The translations under genes and the position numbers were made by a program. A stretch of 64,000 bases of DNA from Zeugodacus cucurbitae. Taxonomy: Eukaryota; Arthropoda; Insecta; Diptera; Tephritidae. The stretch covers positions 6,534,501 to 6,598,500 of the forward strand of contig NC_071669.1 of assembly GCF_028554725.1 (NCBI RefSeq), given 5' to 3'. The number at the start of each line of letters is the position of its first letter. The stretch's first letter is position 1. Of this stretch, positions 10,922 to 23,138 are shown in pieces. The notes under the pieces were generated by a model that did no database searches, was not told the origin of the DNA, and worked only from the letters and a program-made list of their open reading frames with translations.

Positions 10922-13900
10922 TTATGGTGTTGTGCAAAACAGATAACTCAGCATGGATGGTTGCACATTGAAGCGTATGTGCGCCTCCTCCCACTTGGTG
11001 TGTATTAAGCGTTGCAACGGTGTGTTCATTGTCAATTCCTCGCGTACCAGCAAATCTGCATTGTCACCACCACCAGCTTCGTCATCTCTGCGTCCGCTAC
11101 CTGCTGTCATTGTTGCAGTGCCACCCTCGGTGGTCGCCTGGCGCTCCAACATGCCAGTCGCCTGTTCGTTGTACACACGATTGTCGATAGTCATGAAAAC
11201 ATTGTGGCCAGAGCAACTGTAATAATTCAAATCGAACCGCGACTCGGCGTGATAATTTCGTAAAAGTTCCGGATTTCGATTGAACGCCACACCATAGTGG
11301 CCACAGCAGCTGGTTATCCAAATTGGAAAGTTGGGTGTTTTGAGCCGTGAACCGGGTTGACGGGTAGCAGCCACAGAGGGCTGTTGGAAAACAGATAGAG
11401 ATAATTATAGGGATGTAATGTGCTTTTAAATTTTGTGACAATACTCGTATGAAATATTGAACAATAATTAATTACCTGTGTATTATCATTATCCCAAAGC
11501 AAAAGTCCGATGGTGCAGCGGCTTAGTATTCCATACTGCGGAATGGCCTATGTATGAGAATTAGTATTATTAAAAAAATATTGCTAAAACATTGAACTGA
11601 ACTGAACTGAAGTTCTATAGCTCTGTTGTTGATATGATAGGGACATTCATCGAGAAAAAAATTTTAGTTTTAGAGATGAGAGAAAATGTGTTTTAATAAA
11701 ATTAAATGCATTAGCTTGGCACTGAACCATTAGAATTTCTACTTGAAATTGAGCTAGATTAATATGCGTTCCCAGAAGGTAGTTTCGAAATTCGGCTTAA
11801 TATTTTTTGGAGTTCTTCAATGGGGAAATCGAATTTTATTCAAAGAATGATCTTTTATAGATATATTCTTTTTGTCAAACAATAATTTTTTCGGTGATTT
11901 TGGACGATAGAATATCGGAAGATGTTCTCATAGAAGGTAATGAAAGGTCTCTGGAATCTTTTGGTACTAAATATATAAATAATCCGCGTACCTTTTCCAA
12001 AATTACTCACATAAGTATTCTCATCGCCAACATTCACAACACCATTATGTAAATAAGGCGTAGCACGACCTGTCAAAAGCAGAGTCACAATCATCAAGGA
12101 ACCCTCTTCATTGTTAGTCATTGTCAGTGGGACAGCCTTGCTGTTTGAGTCAAGATCATTGCGAATTCTGAAATTGAAGACCAAAAATAATTGGAAGGAA
12201 ATGTATGAATATTTTTTAATAAAAAAAAATGTATGCGTTGTCATAATATAACATTGCTGAAAAAATCGAAGAATTTAATTTAATTCACTATTGAATAAGT
12301 TTTGAGCATAAGGAAATACAGTGATGAAGAATGACAGATTATTCATTATTAGTCAAAATAATATCTTATATTAAGATCAGTTCAATTCAAGCAGAGCTTT
12401 TATGGGGAGAAAAAATATCATCTGTACTAAGAGCATCAATGTCTTACTTTGTCATCGAACGTGTCAGAACGGCGCTATATAGAAAGAGTAATGTGCCAGG
12501 TGAGTCCTCTTCAGTGAACTATATTTATGAAGAAAATTTGTTATTAGAATACTGTAATTTATTATTTATTACTTTATAATTTACCAGCTTCAAATGACGT
12601 TTTATAAAGAACTCCAGCTCATCATGCGGTGATAATGTGAAAACATATAACTTGAGAGAAGATATTTTTATAAATAAATTATGCTTAAAATTTTAAACAA
12701 ATCAATTATAATAAAACTGACTCTAATACATACCTTCTCAGTGATCGAATCATGAAAGAACGTCACACTATGCTCCACGAAAACCTCATCATCCGGCGAT
12801 GGCAGTACCATTATCACCTTACCCTTATCGGATATGATGCGCAAAATTTCAACCAAAGCATTTATCAACGCATTCGTTTGCATCTCTTGTGTGCAAAGTA
12901 AAGGGCTGTGCAAAGAGTTTATTAAAAAAATTTAATTATTGTAAATTATTATATTATTTATACTCCTGATTATTCCGTCCACGTCGTCCGAAGAGCAAAT
13001 ACTTCAAAATGAAACCCTGCACCACGGAAAGTAGGCCGCGTGTAGCATTACGCGGTGAACGTAGTCCATAAGAGAGCTCCTCTTTAGGTGCACCGAAAGT
13101 GAAGGGTGTTTGCGTCCATTCAGCACGCATGGGAATTGATGAGGTGCCGAACACTAATTGGCGTAGGTCCTAAAGTGATGTTGAGAAGGTTTTAAGTAGA
13201 AGTTAGAGAAATAAAATAAAAAATTTCGAAATAAATTTTAAACATTTTCTAAAAACAATTTCATACAAATTTTATTTTTTAATTATTTAATAGACTGTGT
13301 ATCAGAATACAATTTTCATTACGACAGTATGGTTTCAAGTGGAAGCTACTGCTAGTTCGTTTTTTCATAGACTACTTTAACCAATTTGTATACAATTTTT
13401 TGTATTTTTCATATTTTACTTGCTTTTCAGTAAGATTACCCAATTTTTCAGGAAATTCAATGAAAACTTATTTTTTTTTTAATTTCTAAAAATTTCAAAG
13501 TCAGTTCCATAAGATTTTTTTAATTGAAATTTAAAATAAATTATTATACTCTCGCAACAAAGTTGCTAGAGAGTATTATAGTTTTGTTCACATAACGGTT
13601 GTTTGTAACACCCAAAACTAAACGAGTTAGATATAGGGTTATATATACCAAAGTGTTCAGGGTGAAGAGTGGAGTTCAAATTCGAATGTCTGTCTGTCCG
13701 TCCGTCCGTCCGTCTGTGCAAGCTGTAGCTTGAGTAAAAATTAAGATATCTTAATGAAACTTGGCAGACTTATTTCTTGGCACCATAGGAAGGTTGCTTT
13801 CGAAAATGAGCAAAATCGGACCACTGCCACGCCCACAAAATGGCGAAAACCGAAAACACATAAAGTGCCATAACAAAGCCATAAATAAAGCTATGGAAAT

Positions 13901-15213
13901 AAAATTTGGTATGAAGTATTGTACTATGAAGGGGCATAGTTGGATGTAATTTTTTTGGGGAAGTGGGCGTGGCCCCGCCCCCTACTAAGTTTTTTAACAT
14001 ATTATTAGATATTAACATATCTCGCAAACCAATAGAGCTATATAAACCAAACTTTCTGCAGTCACTTCTTAATACAGTCCAAAAATGAAAGAAATCGGAT
14101 AATAACCACGCCCTCCTCCCATACAAAGGTTAGGTTGAAAATTACTAAAAGTGGGTTAACTCACTAACGAAAAACGTCAGAAACACTAAATTTCACATAA
14201 GAAATGGCAGATGGAAGCTGCACTCAGATTTTTTTACAAAATGAAAAATGGGCGTGGCGTCGCCCACTTATGGGTCAAAAACCATATCTCAAGAATTACT
14301 CGACCGATTTCAATGAAACTTGGTTTGTTATAGTTTCCTTACATCCCAATGATATGTTGTGAAAATAGGCCAAATCGCTTCACAACCACGCCTACTTCCT
14401 GTATACCAGAACTTTGAAGACGATCTGAATCGTTAACTTTACAATATATAAAGTAAGCACTAGTGAAGATATCGATGCAGAACTTTGCACAAATACTATG
14501 TTTATAGTGTGGCAGCTCCATTCTAGAAATCGCAGAAATCGGACCATAGGTTTTAGGGCCCCATATATCGAACACGAGGACCTCGATGCTTCTAACCTAA
14601 TATTATGGTTTCCAACTTTCAATGGACTTTATACAATATATATGACGAATATGCGGGTTAAATTGTATATTATATAATGTAAATAAAGTTAAATAAATAA
14701 ATTGCGAGAGTATAAAATGTTCGGTTACACCCGAACTTAGCCCTTCCTTTCTTGTTTTAATTTTTTTTTTAATTTTATTTTAATATGTCAAAATTTTGAT
14801 ATATACATTTAACTAAAACTTTGCTTCCGCCGTTTTCCAATAGATGTCTTTAGGGTCAAGCACTGGTCGATTAAATTGATTAAATCGTTTTATATCGATC
14901 TTGGACATTTGTGTCAACATTAACCCAACAAAATATTTGTAGAGATCTGTTTGCATCCCAAACTTATTTTCAACTGAAAATGTCACTTTTTGAGCCGAAT
15001 TCTCGACATTTGCACGGAATACGCATGCTGTTAGAAAGATGGTTAAAAGTAGTAGCTAGCGACGGCCAATATTTTGAATAACATTTTTGTAACCGATTTC
15101 ATACAAAAAAAGCCTTAAATTTACAGCAAAGTTGTAGACCATATATTGTAGCTTACCGTTGCCAGTTCTGGTGTAATTGGTGTGCCACCCTCGGTTATGA
15201 AACGGGAGCTCAT
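10922..15213 (-). CDS. MINDY-3/4 family protein, probable catalytically dead deubiquitinase
   Basis: Complete gene built from eight exons: 15213-15157, 13169-12964, 12905-12734, 12650-12585, 12506-12448, 12167-12011, 11547-11476, 11380-10922. All junctions are GT-AG and all phases agree, giving 1248 nt, 415 residues. MINDY proteins are cysteine proteases that trim K48-linked ubiquitin chains. The family fold is clear: LSYGL...GLLSVVQGFILKYLLFG (about 51-79), LYVFTLSPHDELEFFIKRH (146-164), GTLLFLYSAVLTRS (171-184), VTLLLTGRATPYLHNGVVNVG, FPIWITSCCGHYGVAFN with the expected His (residue 291), and a C-terminal HTKWEEAHIRFNVQPS. However, the loop that holds the nucleophile, GGPCG in active members, reads NATRG, with Arg63 where Cys should be. 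This matches the inactive MINDY-4B type; the likely Drosophila counterpart is CG7332 (from memory). Exon 5 uses a weak acceptor, GAAGAG. Intron 1 holds a DINE-like element and a secreted-protein-like relic. Confidence 0.9.
13035..13067 (-). other. Degenerate active-site loop of the MINDY protein
   Basis: Residues 54-64 read GLRSPRNATRG. In active MINDY-3/4 enzymes this segment is of the form GLVQxxGGPCG. The Cys position is Arg63 (codon CGC, 13040-13038), the Gln of the oxyanion hole aligns with Ser57, and the two glycines are Asn-Ala. The flanking helix LLSVVQGFILKYLLFG is well kept, so this is not a misread frame. Confidence 0.85.
13543..14757 (+). mobile_element. DINE-like element in MINDY intron 1
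   Basis: Full-length type: left inverted repeat ACTCTCGCAACAAAGTTGCTAG (about 13548), GTCY tract (13687-13717), and right end GAGAGTATAAAATGTTCGG, hairpin, TTCCTTTCTTGTTTT. It lies antisense to the host gene. It is close in sequence to the copies at 28633 and 38713, suggesting a recently active subfamily. Confidence 0.8.
14813..15084 (-). pseudogene. Relic of a short secreted-type protein gene, one frameshift
   Basis: Starts ATG at 15084 as MLFKILAVAS. One base seems to be missing near 15054, after which the frame continues LLLLTIFLTACVFRA (a good signal peptide core), then NVENSAQKVTFSVENKF, then LTQMSKIDIKRFNQFNRPVL, ending KTAEAKF and TAG at 14815-14813. Length is 272 nt, exactly one base short of 91 codons. 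Family not recognised. It sits in MINDY intron 1, same strand. A closely related open frame, lacking the signal peptide and internally duplicated, is at 41477-41818. It may be a pseudogene or carry an assembly error. Confidence 0.55.
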
Positions 15214-17659
15214 TTCGTATTATATTACGTAAGCTTATTATAAATACGATTTTATTCTGTATAATTATATTTTTTCAACTATTTCTTGCTATAATTTTTC
15301 TAGGAAAAAATATTTTCTAAAATTTTTTATATAGTTTCCTAGTTTTATTTGAAATCGTCTTTAAAAACTCTGGTAACTTTATTCAATTTATATACTTCTT
15401 CTTCAATAATGCAAGTATTTTTGAGCACCCGAAATGAACGCTTAAACCGTTTCGCTGTTCAAAGCGCAATGATTTGAAATATTCACAAATTTCACTTGCT
15501 TCAAATGGCTTACAGCGAAAGTTCTTCTACTTTCGGCATTTTATTCACGCACACTTTTCAATAAGTTTTAATTTCGAATGTCATGAGCGCGCATACACCC
15601 CCACACAGACATTGATAAATTCTAACAAATAACATGAAACTAACTGTTATAGGCCTAGGCCATCAGAGCGCCCTAATAGCCTTAAGTGCAAGTATACCTG
15701 TGTGTGTACAAAAATATATACACTCGTGTGATTTCCACATGCAATTGCATATTTAACACCTCGCTAGCATGATTTTTACGCTATGAAAAATATATAAGTG
15801 GGCGTAAATGCCATACGACATAATCGTTGCTCGATAGTTCTTACACTTCAAAAGTGAAATTGCTTCGCTGCTATACTCTCTTCCTCTCTCTCTCTCATGC
15901 TGCCAGCCAAAAAAAAAAAAATTACTGCCGTACCGTATGGCGGCTGCCTGCCAGTCATTCAAAATTTAAGTGAAATTGAAATTCACTTCACACTAACGGC
16001 GAAAAAGCTGTATGCAGCTGTGTGTGTGTGTGTGTGTGTGTCTGTGTAAGCGCATAATGCCACATTGCACTGTACGTTTAGAGTGGCACAACTAAGTGCG
16101 AAGTTAAAGTGAAATGGTGGCAGGCCGCCGTTTGCAGGAAATGCAGTTGACAGCAGGATTTCCATTTAGAACCTCTGCCAGTTAACATACACACACACAC
16201 ACACATACTAAACATGTCATATCATGAATAAGTACTTATGCATTAGTATTCAATAGTTCAATGGTGCACTCGTGATAGCTGTTTGTACTCATATGCAACA
16301 AATCAAAGGTTGCATGCAACCGTACAAGTTCGTGAGTGTTTAGGACAAATTTAAATGTACTTAACACCATATGATTATTACCATGCTTGCACTTAGTTAC
16401 TAAATTCTATTTAAATTGCTGCCTTTATGACTTGCAAAAATTTTTATTGTAGGTGGGTATCAGCTGTGTGGTGTGGGTATCGCAGCTGATTGAGCTTCAA
16501 GTTCAGCCAATCAATGTTTTTTAATGTATTTTATTTGCACGTGAACTTTCATTTTTCATATGTACACATTTAGTCATTCGTTTTGCACTTTCTTTTTTCC
16601 TATATACTTAGTGTAAGGTCAATAAATTTCCAACTATTTGCCAGTAAATCATATGTGGAGGGGATATCATCAATCAATAGCTGCAATTTACTGCAATATG
16701 TTATACGTAAGGGATGATACTGTTATTTATATACAATAATAAATTTATATTTACATATATTATACATGTATATTTTTTATATATTTATTAATCTTTGTAT
16801 GTGCATGCCAGTACTCTTAAGTATAAATATATAAGGTCAATTGGTTCTGTACTCGACCTGCTTCAAATAGTTAATGTGCAGATCATTATCAGGTCCGTAA
16901 GCGTAGTGAGAAAATGTAAATATATTATATTATTAATGTAATTAAAATCCATCTATTCTATGCTATATATAGGTTAGGTTGGTCTGGTTGGCCTGCAGGC
17001 CACTCATAGACCAGTATGGTACTTAGCGATACCAGTTGCATCTTATTCCCTGAATAGTAGTCATCGTTACGATATATAGCTCCATAAGGTATTTGAAAAT
17101 CAAATTCTTAAAAATAATATCAGCTATCATCCGTAATAGACACGAATGTATGCCTCTAAAGTGGGAGATACCCAACACCTACAATTATATGAGCTGGCAT
17201 GCATTTTCATATTTGAGCAAAACTTGATTGCGTTCAGTCATAAATTGGCAGCCTTTCGGTGCTATTTTTGGTAAGCAAAAGTGATTTTACAAATTTATAA
17301 ACCATTTTTCTATAAGTTTATAATTTTTTATTTTTTCACGACAAAATTTGGGTGTCAACGTATTATAATATTTTATTTTTTATTTTTAACAATGTCCTTG
17401 AGTGGGTGTGTTCACATGCAAGTGCCAGCAAATGTCATGGTGCGAAATCAATTTACTGAAATAATTTGAGTCACACATTGACTATTTAATCCTCTGCGAT
17501 GGAAGTAGTGAGTTGGAGCTCGCTTTTTTTTTCACAAATACACAATGTCTAATAGAAATAATCTCTTCATAATTAATTAACTAATATTGCTGCTCATGTT
17601 TCTATTAAGAAACACACAACTTGACCCATACATATATTCGTCCAATAGAATAACAAAAA
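15214..17659. other. Intergenic region upstream of the MINDY gene
   Basis: The first few hundred bases should hold the promoter and 5' UTR of the MINDY gene, but no TATA box or initiator can be named with confidence. Further left of IRSp53 it contains a TG tract (about 16019-16042), a CA tract (about 16188-16206) and a TTAGGTTGG-type scrap near 16975. No coding gene is seen. Confidence 0.5.
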
Positions 17660-18729
17660 TCATCATATGTAGTATATGAAGGCTCAGGAAATTCCTGAAC
17701 CGATATCACTAATTTTCACCACCAAAGTACACTATATCTAAGACTATACGCGAGAGTATATAAGTATAAAATACAGGTGTAACCGAACATTTAAAAAAAA
17801 AAAACACAGCAGTTAGTTTTTAAGAAATTTACTTTAAATTTAATGCGCTAATGTTATAGTTATGAAAATTCTCTTTTATATGACACCAAGGTTATCAAAA
17901 TCGGTTCTCTGGTTCTCTGTTCTCTACTCCGCTGGGTTACCTGAACCGGAAATGATGTTACCGGAACAGGAAATGATGTTGCCGGAACCGGAAATGGATC
18001 AACCAAATGGATTCCATTCAAACTGTTGTCGTGCTCCACACTGAAGCTCTGCTCTCTGCTCCACCGGGTTACCTGAACCGGAAACGATGTTACCGGAACA
18101 GGAAATGGGCTACTGAAACCGGATATGAAGTGGCCGGATACGGGATAAACGGAACCAAATTGGACTAACCGGAAATGATGTTACCGGAACCGGAAATGGG
18201 GTTACCGGATATGACGTTTCCGGAACCGAACTCGGAAATTATCATATCAGAACCAGAAATGCAGCAACCGGGACCGTAAATGTTGTTACCGGAACCGGAT
18301 ATGAAGTGCCCTCATCCGTGTCATCAGGGCGTCCACAAAGTATTATGTACCGAATTTCATTGAAATCGATCCAGTAGTTTTTGGGATATGGGACGCTACG
18401 TCCATTTTTTTTATTAAGGGAAACGACTGCAGAAAGTTTAGTTTATAGAGCTTTATTGGTTTCCGAGATATTCAGAAAAAACTTAATTAGGAGCGAGGAC
18501 AGGCTTAATAGATTTTAGATATGCTTGTATAGATTTATTTATGGCTTAGTTATGACACTTAATAGGCTTTCGGGTTTCGCCATTTTGTGGACGTCGCAAT
18601 GGTCCGATTTCGCCCATTTTCAATAACAACACTTTTGATATATTTTTTATTTTTATTACTTACAAACAACCGTTATGTGAATAAAATTAAAATACTTTCT
18701 TAGCAACTTTTGTTGCGAGAGTATAAAAA
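17660..18729 (-). mobile_element. Rearranged DINE-like element, reverse orientation, with minisatellite
   Basis: The right end GCAACTTTTGTTGCGAGAGTATAAAA (18702-18727) is the reverse of the family 5' end. A piece of the 3' end (GGTGTAACCGAACATTT) is found at about 17776-17792, but flanked by other internal parts, so the copy is scrambled. It contains CCGGAA repeats at 17940-18305. Confidence 0.65.
17940..18305. repeat. CCGGAA minisatellite, locus 2
   Basis: Degenerate units of the form TTACCGGAACCGGAAATGATG. The array is interrupted by a repeated block ending in CTCTGCTC...GGGTTACCTGAACCGG that occurs near 17915-17955 and 18040-18080, so the array and its flank were duplicated together. Confidence 0.8.
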
Positions 18730-20410
18730 TAATTACTCATACGCCATGTCGCATGGTAGTTTTGTACATATTATACAATATGCTGAAAATACTTTTGATA
18801 ACGAATTAAGAGATTTTATTAAATAAAAAATTTTGAATTTATTTTTTTATTAAAAAATCATATTTTATTCATAATAAACGATTACATACAAGTATACACT
18901 GTAACAAATATTTTTGATGCAATAATTATATATACTTACATATAGGAAAAATAAAATAAAAAGAAATTAAATAAAAAATGTCAAATAAAATAAACAAATA
19001 TTATTTTAATATATATATATGTACGCTTGCAGTACACATGCATAAATCGTATAATATTTAAAATTATAAACATTTATATATACGTATTTATTATATTTTT
19101 TATTTATTTATTTTTATTATATTATATATTTATTTTTTATAAAATATTATGTATACTTAAACAACTAATTCATTTAAATTAAAAATATATATTATTTATT
19201 TATTTATTTATGCTCCGATAAATCATTGGAGCCGAACGATCGTTAGTTTTGGTGTGACGCAGTTTGACTGTGGCAAATTGGCATGCACTATATGTACATA
19301 ACAGTACAATAGTTAAGTTAATTGGCAGATGGAAAACAAAACAAATAAAGAAAAACACATATCGTCATATATTAATTTGCAATGATAAAGGCAAATTTCA
19401 TTTAAGAATTACTATCTGTGTTAAGAAAATCAACAGATTTTTCGTTTTTATATACATAAATATCCAGCATTATGAAATATTAAAATATTAATTTTAGCGC
19501 CGTTTTCTAATTAGCGAAAACAGTTTTACAAAATAGCATTGATAGACGACAATGTTCTATACACATTTACAAACTATTTTAATATTATATATACTTAGAA
19601 TGCATACATACATACATACATCGGGTTACAAGGTTACAAACAGTTTTTCATGGTGTTGTTGTTGTTGGATTTTTCATTTTGTATAAAAAACGTGTATTTT
19701 GTTTTTATATTTTATAGGCATTTGAATGTAGTGCTGCCAGATTGTTTGTTCTTTCTTGTTGTCTTTATGTGTTGTGTGAAGAGTTTCTTGTGATTTTTTT
19801 TATGTGTGTGTTAACAGTATTTGTAATTCTTGTTTTAGAAGTCTATGTAAATGTTTCGGTAGGCACCACCCTTTCTAGAAATACACATAGAAAAAGGAAA
19901 TATAAAGAATAAGGGTTTAGTTTATATTTCAGCTAAAATGCATAGCGAATTATTAATTAATGAGAGGGGAGCACAATTAATGAGCGAATTTTTAGGCATA
20001 TTCGAGCGATGGCAAGTACTGATGCAGCGGTGCAAAAAAATAATGGAACATTATGAAAATTAAAATGAAAGTTGAGTTAAATGGAATTTAATATTTTGTT
20101 TTGTTATATAAATAAAAATAAAGTGAAGTTATTCGACATATATTTCACATACAAAAATTATTAATGTTGGCTATGAATTGCGAAAAACAATTAATAATGG
20201 GTTCAATGTACACTGAGTTTGCGTTTTCTTAGTTTAGAATGAACCAAATATGTATGGGTAATTAGATAGAACAGTAAATCGGTGTATACCTGTACACTTT
20301 CAATAAAGATTTTTATAATTTTTGTTGTAATTGTTGTTGTAGAGTAGAAAACATATTTGAGCGATATAATATAATTTATAATTTTTATATATTTATGGTA
20401 TGTGGCATAA
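18730..20410. other. Very AT-rich intergenic stretch
   Basis: TATTTATTTA-type low complexity near 18900-19215, CATACATA near 19606-19620. No gene is seen. It may include the distal 3' UTR of IRSp53, since several minus-strand AATAAA hexamers occur near 19185-19215. Confidence 0.5.
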
Positions 20411-20822
20411 TTTTAGGCGCTAAGCCATGTTCGAAACATTTTCGCGTAGAATATCAGGAAATGTTGCTGGCAACATGTGTCACAGTATTTTTTTCTATTT
20501 TTACAAATTTCACAAGTAATTTTAGGCGCTAAGCCATGTTCGCAACATTTTCGCATTTAATATCTTGAAATGTTGCTAGCAACATGTTGCACAATTTTTT
20601 TTTTTCCTTTTTAAATATCCCAAATTATTTTAGACTCTAAAGTCATGTTTGCAACATTTTCGCAGAAAATATCATGAAATGTTGCTAGCAACATGTTGCA
20701 CAATTTTTTTTTTTCTTTTTAAATTTCCCAAATAATTTTAGGCTCTCTAAAGTCATGTTTGCAACATTTTCGCGTAGACTATCATGAAATGTTGCTGGCA
20801 ACATGTGTCACTGAAATGTTTC
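20411..20822. repeat. Tandem array, 108 bp unit, about 3.8 copies, with ATGTTGC palindrome
   Basis: Units begin at about 20411, 20520, 20628 and 20736 with TTTTAGGCGCTAAGCCATGT or a close variant. Each carries ATGTTGCTAGCAACATGTTG or a close variant. Degenerate pieces (GCAACATTTTGCGCAACATT and others) continue to about 21130. The array lies 0.5 to 0.9 kb past the IRSp53 stop, so it may be part of its 3' UTR. Confidence 0.8.
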
Positions 20823-21334
20823 CATTTTCCCGAATTCCCCAAAATTTTCTAAAATAATGAAATCGCCTTATATAAAATTAATCATAATCGATATTTAGAA
20901 ATTTAGCATCACTTTTTAAACTGCTACTATCGAGTATAAAAAAAATATTTCCAGCAACATGCGGCTAAAAATGTTGCTTGGAATTTTGCGATTTTTTTTT
21001 TTTTTAAATTATGAAATTTTTTTTTGCAACATTTTAAATATTAGAATAAATTGTCTAAGTATTTGCCGTACAACAAAATGAAATATCCAAAAACCCTTAG
21101 CAACATTTTGCGCAACATTGTTGCTAACACCTTTAAATTAGTCTTAACCTTTGATAGAAGTTCAAATATTAATTTTACGCGGTTCTATCGCTGAATTTAT
21201 AATTAATATGTAGGCGCTAATAATCTAATTTTTCAACTACATATGTATTGTACATATACACATATGAAACCAATACCAACACTTGTGCGTATTGCTAAGA
21301 AGAAAAAAATGTTTCAACCCATTAAAATATCATT

Positions 21335-23138
21335 TCACATCTTTCCATTATGCATTGACTTTTGGCTCACAAGCGTATGTTGATCTTGTTGATCCCAAAA
21401 GTCGTACCACGGTCCATATGTTTTACCATAATGATTTTTCTCCTTATCACTAACACCCCCACCGCCACCACCACCATTCATATGGCCATTTTCGCGCGTT
21501 TTATTCTTGGACGCACGCTCCAAAGTCATACTTGTCATATTGCTGGATTTCATGAGGCGCGTGCGTGGCAGTATCGTTGCTGTCGGTGTGTTCATAGCTG
21601 AATTGGCGTTTGCATTGGAGTTTCTTGTCAGTGTTGAGCTGTTGTTCATGCTGTAACGTTCACGCTCCCGCTCTCGTTCTCGCTCGTTGTCCTGCAACTC
21701 CTGGTGTTTCTTTGACTTACCAGCGCTTGATTGTACGCCATTGCCATTCCGTTGCTCACCACCATTCAATTTATTCTTCTTATTACCTTGTGGCATGGCT
21801 GCTGTTGTTGTTGCGCGAAATGTTTGAAATTCCATTTGGTGCTCCTGATAGGAATTGTGCATCTGGCGACGATGTTTCTCATCCTTACGCACCAAATGAT
21901 CATTGATCACTATGCAGTCGTAAGGATCGGAGCTCGTTGATTTGATCTCAACATCGTCGGACTCATCCTCGCTGGTGTAGTATTGCTTCAGTATATCCTT
22001 GCGTTTAACTGTTTTCATAATCATGCCACCTGTGGTATTCTCATGCGAGATATCGTCGAAGAAGTTGTTGACGTCACTCATCTTGAGCGTGCCATTGTCA
22101 TCGCTGTCGCCCTCCTCATCCTCTGTGGAGTTTGGAAATTCTTGTTGTTTGGCACGCGATTGCGTTTGACTGCCGCTGCCATTCGATTTCATCTGTTGTA
22201 GATTTGGATGCTTGCCAGCGCTGGTTTCTACATTGTTCGTCTGATGCTTCTTATGACTGTTGCTCAACGTATTGCGCGACGATTGCATGCTGCTACCCAT
22301 GCCAGCCTTGCTTTTACCCTCATGTTCATTACGCGCATGCGTATTGGCGCGCATCGTATTCATATTCACCTGTGGCATCATGCCCGCACTCTCGCGATAT
22401 TCTTTCTGATATTCCTTCTGTCCGCGTTTGATGGTGCTCAGGCGTTCGCTCTCTGTTGGATTCTCTATGTCGATTTCGATTGTCTTCATAATTTTCATGC
22501 GCGATTTCGGTGTGTACTCAGCGCGCATTGTAGTCGCATTCGATTGCATCGAATTGCGATTCTGTACAATGATATTCTCACGTTTCACCACCGGACTCAT
22601 GCCATAGATATTCTCATCGTCCTCGTATGCTTCCATGCTGGTCACACTATCGTTGCGGTACTTCTCCGTCGACGATGTTGAGTTGTTCGAATGTGACTTC
22701 GTTAGTGTGCCGTTCTTATCGTTTACGTTGCGTGCGTTCTCACGTCCATGCTCTTGCTCTCGCTCACGTTCGCCCTCAACATCACCTTCGTGTTCCACAT
22801 GTCCATTCTCTTTACTCTGTGGACTATCTGTGCGTAGTTCCTCTAGGTTTGGTGCCGCCACCAGATCGCGATGCTGCCAGAGCGACATGCCAGCCAATAT
22901 ATCTTCATTGCGTCCACCGAATTTCCAAAACGATTTCGTGCGTTTTATGCCACTACTTGAGGCCTGCAATATTTCATCATCACTGGCAATCAGATCGTAA
23001 CGCATCTTCGTATTGCGTCGGCTCAGTCCGTGCAAGCTTTTATCATCAATTTGGCTGTCGACACTGTTACGGAAATTACGATTCAACGTCCATGAAGCAA
23101 CATCTCGTGATACATGAGAATTGGTATCGGCACGACGG
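21335..23138 (-). CDS. IRSp53: IRSp53 last exon, 601-codon disordered tail
   Basis: Residues 583-1183, stop TGA at 21337-21335. The frame is open further upstream to 23350, but the phase left by the previous exon (CG) fits the acceptor at 23139. The N-terminal part has RTKSFWKFGGRNEDILAGMS and WQHRDLV, which look like conserved short motifs. The rest is rich in Ser, Asn, Arg and acidic runs, with a Glu-Arg repeat (NERERERERERY) and a Gly run near the C-terminus. Last residues are SMHNGKM. No domain is recognised. Confidence 0.85.

Noticed and set aside
16975..17060. TTAGGTTGG/ACCTAACC-type scraps here and near 24210
   Set aside because: Too short to assign to telomere-like repeats or to a given element.
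22132..22431. Cys/Tyr-rich small open frames (22132-22431 and others)
   Set aside because: Antisense shadows of the IRSp53 tail, no support of their own.
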